DNA of 64,000 bases, from the NCBI GenBank assembly GCA_023436585.1, contig JAEZIN010000029.1, forward strand, positions 124,001-188,000, in the 5' to 3' direction. Source of the stretch: Bacillota bacterium (GTDB lineage: Bacteria; Bacillota; Clostridia; Christensenellales; Aristaeellaceae). Positions within the stretch are counted from its first letter, which is position 1. Every line of letters starts with the position of its first letter. This document shows, piece after piece, positions 17,939 to 25,844 of this stretch. The notes beneath the pieces were generated by a model. It did not search any database, had not been told where the DNA came from, and saw nothing but the letters and a program-made list of their open reading frames with translations. The position numbers were made by a program, and so were the translations under genes.

Positions 17939-17952
17939 CAAGTATACAAGCA

Positions 17953-17984
17953 GGACCGCCGCATCAACCGGCGGTCCTTTTTTT
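17953..17984 (+). terminator. Rho-independent terminator of the TetR operon
   Basis: GGACCGCCG (17953-17961) pairs perfectly with CGGCGGTCC (17969-17977), and a run of seven T follows. Confidence 0.92.
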
Positions 17985-18084
17985 GTGTGCATATCCGTCT
18001 GATGAGGAGCAATGTATTGACAAATAGTGGAATTCTGATACACTTCCCACAGCCGGCAGTGCCGGAGGAAAGGATCGAATCGAT

Positions 18085-18927
18085 ATGGAATGCACAGTCA
18101 AGAATCTTGCCATCCACTATGAATCCATCGGGCGGGGGCAGCCGGTTTTGATGATTCATGGTTACCATGTGGACAGCAGGCTGATGAGCGGCTGTCTGGA
18201 GCCCATTTTTCAGGAGCTTAATGGGTACAGGAGGATCTATGTCGACCTGCCCGGCATGGGTCAAACGAAAAGCGCACCCTGGATAAAAAATTCCGATGTG
18301 ATGCTGGAGATACTGCTTGCCTTTATCGACCAGGTGATCCCCGGCGAGCGGTTCTTGCTGGCAGGGGAATCCTACGGCGGATACCTGGCCAGGGGTATCA
18401 TCCACCGTGCGGCGGACCGCGTGGCTGGGTTGATGCTTTTGTGCCCCGCCATCGAACCGGATTTTTCCAAGCGGATACTGCCCAAGCATGTGGTTTTGAA
18501 AAGAGAGGATGCGCTGATAGCGCAGCTTACCCCCTCCGAGGCGGATGAATTTTCCGATGTGCACGTCGTTCAGACAATGGAAACGTGGGAAAGATTCCGC
18601 GACGAGGTTCTTTCGGGGATTCATATTGCCGATAATGCGTTTCTGGACTGGTTCCGCGAAAATGGGTATGCCTTCACCTTTGATGTGGATAAACTCGATC
18701 AGCCGTATCCGAATCCTGCGCTGATCCTCTTGGGGCGCCAGGACGCAAGCGTCGGTTACCGGGATGCCTTCAGCATTCTGGAGAACTATCCCCGCGCTTC
18801 CTATGCCATACTGGACAGGGCCGGGCATAACCTGCAAATCGAGCAGGCCGGTTTGTTCCGCGCGCTTACGCTGGAATGGCTGGACCGTGTCAGGGAAGCG
18901 GGGCAGACTGAGCAGCCCTTTGCCTAA
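18085..18927 (+). CDS. Alpha/beta hydrolase
   Basis: This is a 280-residue serine hydrolase fold. It has the oxyanion-hole HG (MIHGYHVDS), the nucleophile elbow GESYGG, a late aspartate in GRQDASVGYRD, and the catalytic histidine in DRAGHNLQIEQ. The substrate is unknown. It is transcribed alone between two terminators. AGGAAAGGATCG lies just upstream of the ATG as ribosome binding site. Confidence 0.88.
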   Translation: MECTVKNLAIHYESIGRGQPVLMIHGYHVDSRLMSGCLEPIFQELNGYRRIYVDLPGMGQTKSAPWIKNSDVMLEILLAFIDQVIPGERFLLAGESYGGYLARGIIHRAADRVAGLMLLCPAIEPDFSKRILPKHVVLKREDALIAQLTPSEADEFSDVHVVQTMETWERFRDEVLSGIHIADNAFLDWFRENGYAFTFDVDKLDQPYPNPALILLGRQDASVGYRDAFSILENYPRASYAILDRAGHNLQIEQAGLFRALTLEWLDRVREAGQTEQPFA

Positions 18928-18951
18928 ATGTCACGCTTATATCAGCCAAAG

Positions 18952-18980
18952 GAAGCTTTCCAATTGGAAGGCTTCTTTTT
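18952..18980 (+). terminator. Rho-independent terminator of the hydrolase gene
   Basis: GAAGCTTTCC (18952-18961), loop AATT, GGAAGGCTTC (18966-18975) with one G-T pair, then five T. Confidence 0.9.
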
Positions 18981-19208
18981 ATTGATGATCATATCAGGAC
19001 TATTTGGTTGCATGGCAAAATGGTGGAGTGGCAGGGCATCAATACGCAATGAATGGGGTATCCTGTATCGTTGTATGGTCATAGAGAACCGCCTGCGGGG
19101 CACGGTATCACCTGATGTGGGGCATTCTCCCCTGATGCATAAAAATGGCAGGAATCAAGGCAATATAAAACCACTTTACCATGTTTCTCCTGCCATTTTC
19201 CCGGGTAC
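18981..19208. repeat. Intergenic region with a 12-bp inverted repeat and short direct repeats
   Basis: No convincing gene is present. AAAATGGCAGGA (19142-19153) is the exact reverse complement of TCCTGCCATTTT (19188-19199), with a 34-base loop. Two direct repeats, ACTTTACCA and CACCTGATG, occur inside and just outside it. It may be a remnant of a small mobile repeat. Confidence 0.45.
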
Positions 19209-19237
19209 TTTACCACCTGATGGATGTGTGGTATAAT
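19209..19237 (+). promoter_or_regulatory. Promoter of the membrane-anchored protein gene
   Basis: TTTACC (19209-19214) and TATAAT (19232-19237) are 17 bases apart. The leader of about 130 bases before the ATG at 19377 shows no recognised regulatory fold. Confidence 0.55.
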
Positions 19238-19376
19238 AAGGGGCCTATTGTCGCGGCATATGGCCCGGCAGCGTCTGTATAAGCGTTTATTTTATCAAGG
19301 CGGAGGAATGTTCGGAGGGGCAAGGTGTCCGCCTTCAGCACAGCATAGAAAAGCGTTCATTCAAAGGAGGAATAAC

Positions 19377-19856
19377 ATGTACCGTTATTCGCAGCAAATG
19401 CGGGGCAATACGGGAGCGCAGCATTTAAGGCAGCAGGTTGGCAAAGTGCTGTCCATATTGCTTGTGATCGCCGTGGTGGTGCTGGCTGTTGTGGGCGGCG
19501 GCGCCATGCGGTTTGAGGCCAGGGAGCAGACGCTTTACCGTGAGCGCATGCGCAATGAAGCCGGACAGGCCATCACCCAGGTCAACAACCTGTCCAGAAC
19601 GGGAGGGTCAACCACCACCAACCTTTTGGGTAAGCTGAGGCAGCATGTATACGCCATGCAAACGCTGCAGCAGATCCATGTGGGACTGAGGGGAAACGGC
19701 CAGCAGGTTGTGGATGTGGGCATGTTTGACACGATTTATTCGGTCATCGACGCGTTTGACGCCAGGCTGCAAACGGGGCAGCAGACGAAGGAACCGCAAT
19801 CGCAGCTTTTGACGCTGCTTACTGATTTGAAAACAAAGGTCGAGACCATACAATAA
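19377..19856 (+). CDS. Hypothetical membrane-anchored protein
   Basis: I do not recognise this 159-residue protein. It has about 25 polar residues, one strong membrane helix (VLSILLVIAVVVLAVVGGGA, about 25-45), then an outside part of about 110 residues rich in Q, N and T with helix-forming stretches. There are no cysteines. The start follows AAAGGAGG by 7 bases. Single-anchor proteins of this kind are common in spore-forming Clostridia. It stands alone and converges on pyrG across a shared terminator. Confidence 0.7.
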   Translation: MYRYSQQMRGNTGAQHLRQQVGKVLSILLVIAVVVLAVVGGGAMRFEAREQTLYRERMRNEAGQAITQVNNLSRTGGSTTTNLLGKLRQHVYAMQTLQQIHVGLRGNGQQVVDVGMFDTIYSVIDAFDARLQTGQQTKEPQSQLLTLLTDLKTKVETIQ

Positions 19857-19869
19857 TATAGGAATCAAG

Positions 19870-19909
19870 CAACGCCCCCGTTTCTCAAAGTGAGAAGCGG
19901 GGGCGTTGT
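19870..19909. terminator. Bidirectional terminator between the membrane protein gene and pyrG
   Basis: AACGCCCCCG (19871-19880) pairs with CGGGGGCGTT (19898-19907), and the inner arms TTCTC/GAGAA extend the stem around an AAAG-type loop. It serves both convergent genes. Confidence 0.85.
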
Positions 19910-19917
19910 TATGACTG

Positions 19918-21513
19918 TTATTTTTTTAGCGCGGCGCGGATAAAGCCCGTAAACAGGGGATGGGCCCTGTCGGGACGGGACAGGAACTCGGGGTGGTACA
20001 GCACCGCGGCATAGAAAGGATGGTCCTTTACCTCAAAGGCTTCGGGATACCCTTCCTGGCCGCACCGGCCGACGCACAAAAAGCCTTTTTCGTTAAGGGC
20101 ACCGACATAGATGGGGGCTACCTCATAGCGGTTGCCGTGGCGCTCCCGCACCGTTTCGCTGCCGTACAGGGACCGGATCATCCCCTCCTGCAGCAGCACG
20201 TCGCCGGCGCCCATGCGGGCGGCGCTGCGGTTGCCGTTCTGGCAAAGGCGGTTTTCAGGTATGTATACCACGGGGTGCGGCGTTTGCGGGTCCACTTCTG
20301 CCGAATTGGCGCTTGTAAGATGCAAGAGGTTCCGGCACGCTTCCACCACGGCCAGCTGCATGCCAAAGCCGATGGCCAGGAAGGGCACCCGGTTCTGCCT
20401 GGCAAAGGCAGCTGTGGCAATGATGCCTTCCGCGCCTCTGTCGCCAAAGCCGCCGGGGACGATAATGCCGTCAAATCCGCTCAATATATTGGCGGCGTTT
20501 TCCTGGGTGACAGTTTCCGAATTGATCCACTCAATGGCTACCGAGGATTTCAGTTCAATCCCGGCATGGGTAAGTGCTTCCGCCACGGACAGGTAGGCGT
20601 CCCGGAGGGCCACATACTTGCCTACCAGCGCCACCTTCGTCTGGGATTCGGGATGGCGGTACCGCTCCAGCATTTTTATCCATCCGCTCATGTCGCTGAC
20701 GGGATGGTCCAGGCCAAGCTGCTCGCAGACGATGCCCGCCAGGCCTTCCTCCTCCATCATCAGGGGCACTTCGTACAGGGAATCCACATCCACGTTTTGT
20801 ATGACGTGGCTTGCCTTCACATTGCAAAACAGCGCGATTTTTTCTTTGGCTTCCCTGGTGATGCGCTTTTCCGTGCGGCAGACGATCACATCCGGCTGGA
20901 TGCCGATGGCCCGCAGGTTTTTCACCGAGTGCTGGGTGGGCTTTGTTTTCAATTCTCCCGCTACCGATATGTAGGGCAGCAGCGTGACATGGATAAAGCA
21001 GCTGTCCTGGTCGCTTAAGTCCCAGCGCATTTGCCGTATGGCCTCCAGGAACGGGGCGGATTCCATATCGCCCACCGTGCCGCCGATCTCCACCAGCGCT
21101 ATGTCCGCGCCGCTGTCCTGGGCGGCGGACCAAATGGACTGCTTTATTTCGTTGGTCACATGGGGCACCACCTGCACGGTGCCGCCCTTGTACTCGCCGC
21201 GCAGCTCCCGCTCCATCACAAGCTTGTGAATCTTGCCGGTGGTGACGCTGGCTTCCCCCGTAAGGTGCACGTCGGTAAAGCGCTCGTAATGGCCAAGGTC
21301 CAGGTCGGCGGCGACGCCGTCGTCGGTGATAAATGCTTCGCCGTGCTGCAGGGGGCTTAAAAGACCCGGGTCGACATTGTAATAAGGGTCGATTTTTTGG
21401 AGGGAGACCTTGAATCCGCGGGCCTTTAAAAGGCGGCCCAGGGAAGCGGTAGTGATGCCTTTGCCCAGGGAGGATACGACGCCGCCGGTGACGAACACGA
21501 ACTTCGCAGCCAT
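19918..21513 (-). CDS. pyrG: CTP synthase with altered glutaminase active site
   Basis: CTP synthase aminates UTP using ATP and glutamine (or ammonia). The protein is 531 residues, normal length. The N-terminal synthase domain (1-270) is well kept: FVTGGVVSSLGKGI, NVDPG, LDLGHYERF, EIGGTVGD and KTKPTQHSVK. In the C-terminal glutamine amidotransferase domain the usual GICLGMQ reads AIGFGMQ, so Gly382 (codon at 20368-20370) replaces the nucleophile cysteine. Histidine and glutamate of the triad remain in YHPEF, but the GGTMRLG and RHRHRYE stretches are also altered (RSAARMG, RHGNRYE). As read, it should use free ammonia only, or be a non-catalytic paralogue. AAAGGAG precedes the ATG by 8 bases. 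Confidence 0.9.
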   Translation of the reverse strand: MAAKFVFVTGGVVSSLGKGITTASLGRLLKARGFKVSLQKIDPYYNVDPGLLSPLQHGEAFITDDGVAADLDLGHYERFTDVHLTGEASVTTGKIHKLVMERELRGEYKGGTVQVVPHVTNEIKQSIWSAAQDSGADIALVEIGGTVGDMESAPFLEAIRQMRWDLSDQDSCFIHVTLLPYISVAGELKTKPTQHSVKNLRAIGIQPDVIVCRTEKRITREAKEKIALFCNVKASHVIQNVDVDSLYEVPLMMEEEGLAGIVCEQLGLDHPVSDMSGWIKMLERYRHPESQTKVALVGKYVALRDAYLSVAEALTHAGIELKSSVAIEWINSETVTQENAANILSGFDGIIVPGGFGDRGAEGIIATAAFARQNRVPFLAIGFGMQLAVVEACRNLLHLTSANSAEVDPQTPHPVVYIPENRLCQNGNRSAARMGAGDVLLQEGMIRSLYGSETVRERHGNRYEVAPIYVGALNEKGFLCVGRCGQEGYPEAFEVKDHPFYAAVLYHPEFLSRPDRAHPLFTGFIRAALKK

Positions 21514-21591
21514 TTGGGACGCTCCTTTTTACGCATAATGAAACGCCGGTCCAGCGGACGCTGCCGGCATATGTAAAAACACAATGTGTAT

Positions 21592-21620
21592 ATTGTAATA
21601 GCCAGGTAAGCACCTGTCAA
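21592..21620 (-). promoter_or_regulatory. Strong promoter of pyrG
   Basis: TTGACA (21620-21615) and TACAAT (21597-21592), spacer 17, on the minus strand. The predicted transcript start is not the GGGC string that drives CTP-sensitive reiterative attenuation in Bacillus pyrG, and no terminator hairpin is seen in the leader. Confidence 0.8.
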
Positions 21621-21725
21621 TGTATAATTCGGGAGAATTCGCCCCATGGGAAAATAGGAGGAAGGCTTGTCCAAACCGGCTTAAAGCCTGGCCCCCAGGG
21701 CCTTGTTTTGTAAGTGTTCTTTGTT

Positions 21726-22388
21726 TCAGCGGAAGGAGACGGGCAGCGCTCTTGGCGCAAGCAGCGCCACATAAGGCTGCTGGGCCAGGTCCTCCTTGGT
21801 TACGCGCAGGATGGGCATGGGGGTGGGATGTACATTCAGTACGCTGAGGAAATCGTCCACCGGCGCGATGGGCAGCCTTTCGCTGGCTGAGGTTTTATAG
21901 TGCATGGGGATGGTGATCCGGGGCCTTAAGGCCTGGCAGATTTCCGCCGCCTGATTCGCGTCGACGGTGTAATAACCGCCCACCGGCACCATCAATACAT
22001 CCACCCGGCCAATTTTTGCGCAGGTATCCTGGTCAAGGAGGTGCCCAAGGTCGCCCAGGTGCAAAAGCCGCAAGCCGTCCGTTTCCATCAGGAACATCAT
22101 GTTTCTGCCGCGGCGGATGCCCTGTTCCCCATCGTGGAAGGATGGGAATCCGGTAACCCGCACGCCGGGCAAAGGATCAAATATGCCTTCACACCGGAGG
22201 ACAGCGGGGCTTCCCTCCACCAAGGATGTGTTGTTGTGGTCATGGTGCTCGTGGCTGACGGTAACGATATCCCCCTGAAGGCTGCCCATGGGGTAACCCA
22301 CGGACGCATCGTAGGGATCGGCCACAAGCGTACGCCCATCCGCTGTTTCCAGGGCGAACAGGGCATGCCCGTAATAGGTGATGAGCAT
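21726..22388 (-). CDS. MBL-fold metal-dependent hydrolase (UlaG-like)
   Basis: This 220-residue metallo-beta-lactamase fold protein has the metal ligands in TVSHEHHDHNN (HxHxDH-like), the later GDLGH and the last histidine in IPMHYKT. It resembles the UlaG/YtkL-type small hydrolases of unknown substrate. The start ATG at 22388 shares one base with the stop of the preceding gene (TGATG), and GAGGAG lies 8 bases upstream. It is third in an operon with the two genes at 22388-23370. Confidence 0.87.
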   Translation of the reverse strand: MLITYYGHALFALETADGRTLVADPYDASVGYPMGSLQGDIVTVSHEHHDHNNTSLVEGSPAVLRCEGIFDPLPGVRVTGFPSFHDGEQGIRRGRNMMFLMETDGLRLLHLGDLGHLLDQDTCAKIGRVDVLMVPVGGYYTVDANQAAEICQALRPRITIPMHYKTSASERLPIAPVDDFLSVLNVHPTPMPILRVTKEDLAQQPYVALLAPRALPVSFR

Positions 22389-22930
22389 CAAATCATCTCC
22401 TCACGCATCTTTTGATTCAGCCACCGGGCCAGCAGCTTTCCGGCCAGGGTGGGCAGAGGTTCTTTTTTTCGCAGAAGCTCTGATAGAAGCGGGGGAAGGC
22501 TTTCCGCCAAAGAAAGGACATTGGCCTCGCCGGCCTCCAGGGCTTTTAACGTGCGGCGCACAGCCCACAGCGGCTGACTTAATACTTCGGCGGGGTGGCT
22601 GAGCAGCACCCGGCATACAGACCATATATCCAGATATTTTTCCTTATCCGGCGTAGGGGGTATGGCCAGGGGTAGGGATGCGTCAAGCCGCCCGTAATCC
22701 AGCATTCGCGCGTCAAAAAACCACAATCCGTCCCGTTCCAGGATAAAAAGCCCCGCTTTGTGAAACAGCTGCGCTGCGCAAGCTGGATCGCAAAGCCGTC
22801 TTGGCGCATCGCTGCACAAAAGGGAATCATCGCTTTGCGCCCGGCGCAAAAAGGGCTTACGGCCAGGGAGGCCAGCCTTTTCAAACAGGCCGTTTGCCTC
22901 CCGGCGCAGGTCATGCATCAAATCCGTCAT
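22388..22930 (-). CDS. Hypothetical protein
   Basis: This 180-residue protein is not recognised. It is soluble, rich in leucine and charged residues, with scattered cysteines (LLCSDAPRRLCDPAC near residues 37-51) that could bind metal. There is no signal peptide or membrane helix. Its start overlaps the DUF1934 gene's stop by ATGA and its stop touches the hydrolase start, so all three are tightly coupled. Confidence 0.7.
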   Translation of the reverse strand: MTDLMHDLRREANGLFEKAGLPGRKPFLRRAQSDDSLLCSDAPRRLCDPACAAQLFHKAGLFILERDGLWFFDARMLDYGRLDASLPLAIPPTPDKEKYLDIWSVCRVLLSHPAEVLSQPLWAVRRTLKALEAGEANVLSLAESLPPLLSELLRKKEPLPTLAGKLLARWLNQKMREEMI

Positions 22931-23370
22931 GAAGGCGCATCCTGCCGCACGAAAAGAACTTTCAGCTCGTGCATGGCTACAAACTGCCCCTGCAGGTCAA
23001 GCTGGTATTGCAGCGATACGTCGCCTTTTTCCTCGTTGGCGGAGTATTGCACCTTTGTGGCATAAATCCCCATTTCCAGATCGCCCATGGGGGTATGGTA
23101 ATTGCCTTGAAAGCGGCGCCCCTTTTCAAATACCATGCTGGTGGCATAGGAGCCGTCCCTGATCATGGTGACGCTGCCCTTTTCCATATCCAGCGTGATG
23201 TGGCTGGTTTCGCCGTTGTCTGGCTGTGTTTCCTCATAGTGCAGGGAAAAACCCCGCTCCGTCTTGTTCAGCTGCCCGGTAGTGACCAGGTGGATTCTTT
23301 CCTCCTGCTGGCCGTCCTGCTGGCTTTGTCCGGTGACGGATAACAACACGGGGATGGAGTTTGTACGCAT
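22927..23370 (-). CDS. DUF1934 (YwiB-like) beta-barrel protein
   Basis: This 147-residue protein matches the DUF1934 family: N-terminal IPVLLSVTGQSQ, central EETQPDNGETSHITLDMEKGSVTMIRDG (shown in part), then GIYATKVQYSANEEKGDVSLQYQLDLQG (shown in part). It is a lipocalin-like small barrel of unknown role. The start at 23370 follows AAAGGGG by 8 bases. A TATAAT at 23406-23401 on the minus strand with a weak TTTCAT 17 bases upstream is the likely promoter of this three-gene operon. Confidence 0.82.
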   Translation of the reverse strand: MRTNSIPVLLSVTGQSQQDGQQEERIHLVTTGQLNKTERGFSLHYEETQPDNGETSHITLDMEKGSVTMIRDGSYATSMVFEKGRRFQGNYHTPMGDLEMGIYATKVQYSANEEKGDVSLQYQLDLQGQFVAMHELKVLFVRQDAPS

Positions 23371-23491
23371 GGTGTCATCCCCTTTCCAATGGATACTATC
23401 ATTATACCATGAGGGACACCGCAATGAAAACAGGGATAAGCAGAATGTCGCTTTCAGGGCCGCATATTCGGGGAGCAAATGAATCATTTTC

Positions 23492-23520
23492 TTGAAGGGG
23501 GCTCGCCCCTTTGCTATAAT
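23492..23520 (+). promoter_or_regulatory. Promoter of ispE
   Basis: TTGAAG (23492-23497) and TATAAT (23515-23520) are 17 bases apart. The transcript would start near 23527, giving a very short leader of about 14 bases to the ATG at 23541. Confidence 0.75.
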
Positions 23521-23540
23521 GGCACCCAGGGGGGATGGAC

Positions 23541-24416
23541 ATGCAGGTGATGGCCCGGGCCAAGATCAACTGGACGCTGGATGTATTGGGCAGGCAGCCG
23601 GACGGCTATCATCAGCTGGACATGCTTTTGCAGTCGGTTGCGCTTTGCGATATCATCACCATCCTGCCCGGCGAATCGCTGACGCTTCGCCTGTCCCAGG
23701 GGGCAAGGGTGCCGGATACGGAGGACAACCTGGTTCTAAAGGCCGCCAAGGCGCTGAAAGAGGCTGTTGGCTGCGAAGCCGGCGCAGACATCCACCTGCA
23801 AAAAAACATACCCATCGGGGCCGGCATGGGCGGGGGCAGCGCGGATGCCGCGGCCGTCCTGGCCGGGCTGAACAAGCTTTGGGGTCTTTCCCTCTCTTTG
23901 GCGGAGCTCCAAAAAATCGGCCTGAAGGCCGGGGCAGATGTGCCCTTTTGCCTGGCAGGCGGCCTTGCGCGGGCCAGGGGCATAGGCGAAATACTGGAGC
24001 CGCTTCAATGCGCTCGCCAGTTCTGGCTGGTGGTGGTGCAGCCCTGCCGGGGCCTGGGCACCAAAAAGGTTTTCACAACCCTGGAGTGGGAGAAGATTCC
24101 CGAATCATTAAGGCCGGATACACTGTCCGCCATTTCGGCCTTGGAGCAGGGGGATTTGCATGCGCTATGCCGCGCCATGGGCAACGCCCTGCAGCCCACC
24201 AGCGAGACCCTGCGCCCGGAGATCCGCACCGCGGTGCAGGCGCTTAAGCTTCATGGCGCGCGGCAGGCCATGATGACGGGGAGCGGCTCCGCCGTGTACG
24301 GCGTGTTTGCCAGCGCCGTGCATGCCCGCTCCGCGTGGGCGGCGCTGAAAAGGCGGTGGCCGGCTTGCTATATGACCCACACCTGCCTGGAGGGGCTAAT
24401 ATTCCAGGAGGAGTAA
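23541..24416 (+). CDS. ispE: 4-diphosphocytidyl-2-C-methyl-D-erythritol kinase
   Basis: IspE phosphorylates CDP-methylerythritol with ATP in the non-mevalonate isoprenoid pathway. The protein is 291 residues, a GHMP kinase. It shows the ARAKINWTLDVLG start, YHQLDMLLQSV, the ATP-binding IPIGAGMGGGSADAAA motif and the C-terminal MTGSGSAVYGVF loop. ATG 23541 is preferred over 23535 because GGGGGG directly abuts the earlier one. It stands first before the sporulation genes, as in other Clostridia. Confidence 0.93.
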   Translation: MQVMARAKINWTLDVLGRQPDGYHQLDMLLQSVALCDIITILPGESLTLRLSQGARVPDTEDNLVLKAAKALKEAVGCEAGADIHLQKNIPIGAGMGGGSADAAAVLAGLNKLWGLSLSLAELQKIGLKAGADVPFCLAGGLARARGIGEILEPLQCARQFWLVVVQPCRGLGTKKVFTTLEWEKIPESLRPDTLSAISALEQGDLHALCRAMGNALQPTSETLRPEIRTAVQALKLHGARQAMMTGSGSAVYGVFASAVHARSAWAALKRRWPACYMTHTCLEGLIFQEE

Positions 24417-24512
24417 CTCCCTGACTTTCCGATTATTCCCAATTGTATTAGCATACATAAAATGTATGGACCCCGGGCACCCTGTATGCAGAAACCTGAA
24501 GGAGGTAACTGC

Positions 24513-25100
24513 ATGCGCAGGGTGCTTTTCTGTATGCTGGCGGTCCTTATGCTGACGGGCCGCACGGCTTTTGCCCAAACTGAGGAAATGAAACTGCGGG
24601 AGGCGCTAAAAACCGGGGAGATCATCCGCCTGCATGTCATCGCCGCCGGCGATGACGATGAAAACCAGCGTATCAAGCTCTGCGTGCGGGACAAGGTGCT
24701 TGCGGCTTGGCGTGATGCCCTTTTAAGGAATGAAAGCGCGGATGATATGATGGCCTTCCTGAATGAAAACAGGCAGGCGCTGGAGGATGCGGCCGTGTCG
24801 GCCGCCAGGGAGGAAGGCTTTGCGGGGGAGGTGTCGGCCCAGATAGGCGTGTTTCCCTTTCCTGACAGGTGGTACGGCAATGTTTTGGTGCCTGCGGGGG
24901 AATACAAGGCGCTGCGCATCGTGCTTGGCAAGGGCGAGGGCAAAAACTGGTGGTGCGTGCTGTTCCCCAGCCTCTGCCTGAGCCTTTCTTCGCCGGAAAC
25001 GCCCATGCCCCAGGACCAGGCGCCTATTGGTACGGAGGAATCCTTTACCTGGTGGACGTTCGATGTTTTTCGTTCCTGGCCCCTTTTCACCCCCGTATGA
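24513..25100 (+). CDS. spoIIR: Stage II sporulation protein R
   Basis: SpoIIR is secreted from the forespore and triggers SpoIIGA to process pro-sigma-E in the mother cell. The protein is 195 residues with a signal peptide (MRRVLFCMLAVLMLTGRTAFA). It has the family hallmarks IRLHVIAAGDDDENQRIKL, VRDKVL, GVFPFPDRWYGNVLVPAGEY and GKNWWCVLFPSLC. The start follows GGAGG by 8 bases. This gene is direct evidence that the host forms endospores. Confidence 0.95.
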   Translation: MRRVLFCMLAVLMLTGRTAFAQTEEMKLREALKTGEIIRLHVIAAGDDDENQRIKLCVRDKVLAAWRDALLRNESADDMMAFLNENRQALEDAAVSAAREEGFAGEVSAQIGVFPFPDRWYGNVLVPAGEYKALRIVLGKGEGKNWWCVLFPSLCLSLSSPETPMPQDQAPIGTEESFTWWTFDVFRSWPLFTPV

Positions 25101-25157
25101 TTTTGCGCAAAGGATGCCATACTTTGCCTGAACGGGAAACAAAAAGGGGGAAATACC

Positions 25158-25832
25158 TTGCTCAGGCAAAGAGGGAAAATATCGGCATTGGCTACGTTGG
25201 CGGTGGGCATCTTTCTCTTGGCCACCATGCAGATAGCCTTTGCCCAGGTGGTAGCCTGGGGCTCCCAGGGCGACCAGGTGAGCAATGTACAGAAAAAATT
25301 AAAGCAATGGGGCTATTATGACGGCTCGGTAACGGGCTATTTTGGGCAGGAAACGTACAATGCGGTGGTTTTATTCCAGCGCAAGAACGGGCTGAAGGCG
25401 GACGGTGTAGTAGGCCCGACCACGGCGGCGGCGCTGGGCATCACGCTATCCGGCGGGGCCGTCTCCGTGGGCAGCTTCAATGACAGCGAGGTATACACCC
25501 TGGCCCGGCTCATCAACGGCGAGGCCCGGGGCGAGCCCTACATCGGCCAGGTGGCGGTGGGCGCGGTGGTATTGAACCGCGTAAAAAGCCCGTCCTTTCC
25601 CAACACCATCAGCGGCGTTGTGTACCAGCCCGGCGCGTTTGACGCCGTCTGGGACGGGCAGATCAACCTGACCCCCAGCCAGGACAGCATTCGGGCTGCC
25701 AGGGATGCCATGAACGGCTGGGACCCCACCGGCGGCTCAATCTATTATTATAACCCCGCTACGGCTACCAGCAGTTGGATTTGGACGCGGCAGATCACTT
25801 TGTCTATCGGCCGGCACAATTTTGCCATCTAG
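25158..25832 (+). CDS. sleB: Spore cortex-lytic enzyme SleB
   Basis: SleB is a lytic transglycosylase that degrades spore cortex peptidoglycan during germination. The 224-residue protein has a signal peptide (to about residue 29), a peptidoglycan-binding type 1 domain (GSQGDQVSNVQKKLKQWGYY to about residue 90) and a C-terminal hydrolase_2 domain with LARLINGEARGEPYIGQ and the AVVLNRV motif. It starts at a TTG with GGGGGAAA upstream. ypeB follows 12 bases later, the standard sleB-ypeB pair. Confidence 0.95.
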   Translation: MLRQRGKISALATLAVGIFLLATMQIAFAQVVAWGSQGDQVSNVQKKLKQWGYYDGSVTGYFGQETYNAVVLFQRKNGLKADGVVGPTTAAALGITLSGGAVSVGSFNDSEVYTLARLINGEARGEPYIGQVAVGAVVLNRVKSPSFPNTISGVVYQPGAFDAVWDGQINLTPSQDSIRAARDAMNGWDPTGGSIYYYNPATATSSWIWTRQITLSIGRHNFAI

Positions 25833-25844
25833 GGAGGGAAGCGC

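Noticed and set aside
18928..19236. 102-residue frame following the hydrolase
   Set aside because: It starts in the terminator hairpin and crosses the inverted repeat and a promoter; no family resemblance.
21514..21600. Possible CTP-sensing attenuator before pyrG
   Set aside because: The leader has no GGGC start, no T run and no stable terminator stem, only an imperfect GCCGG/CCGGC palindrome.
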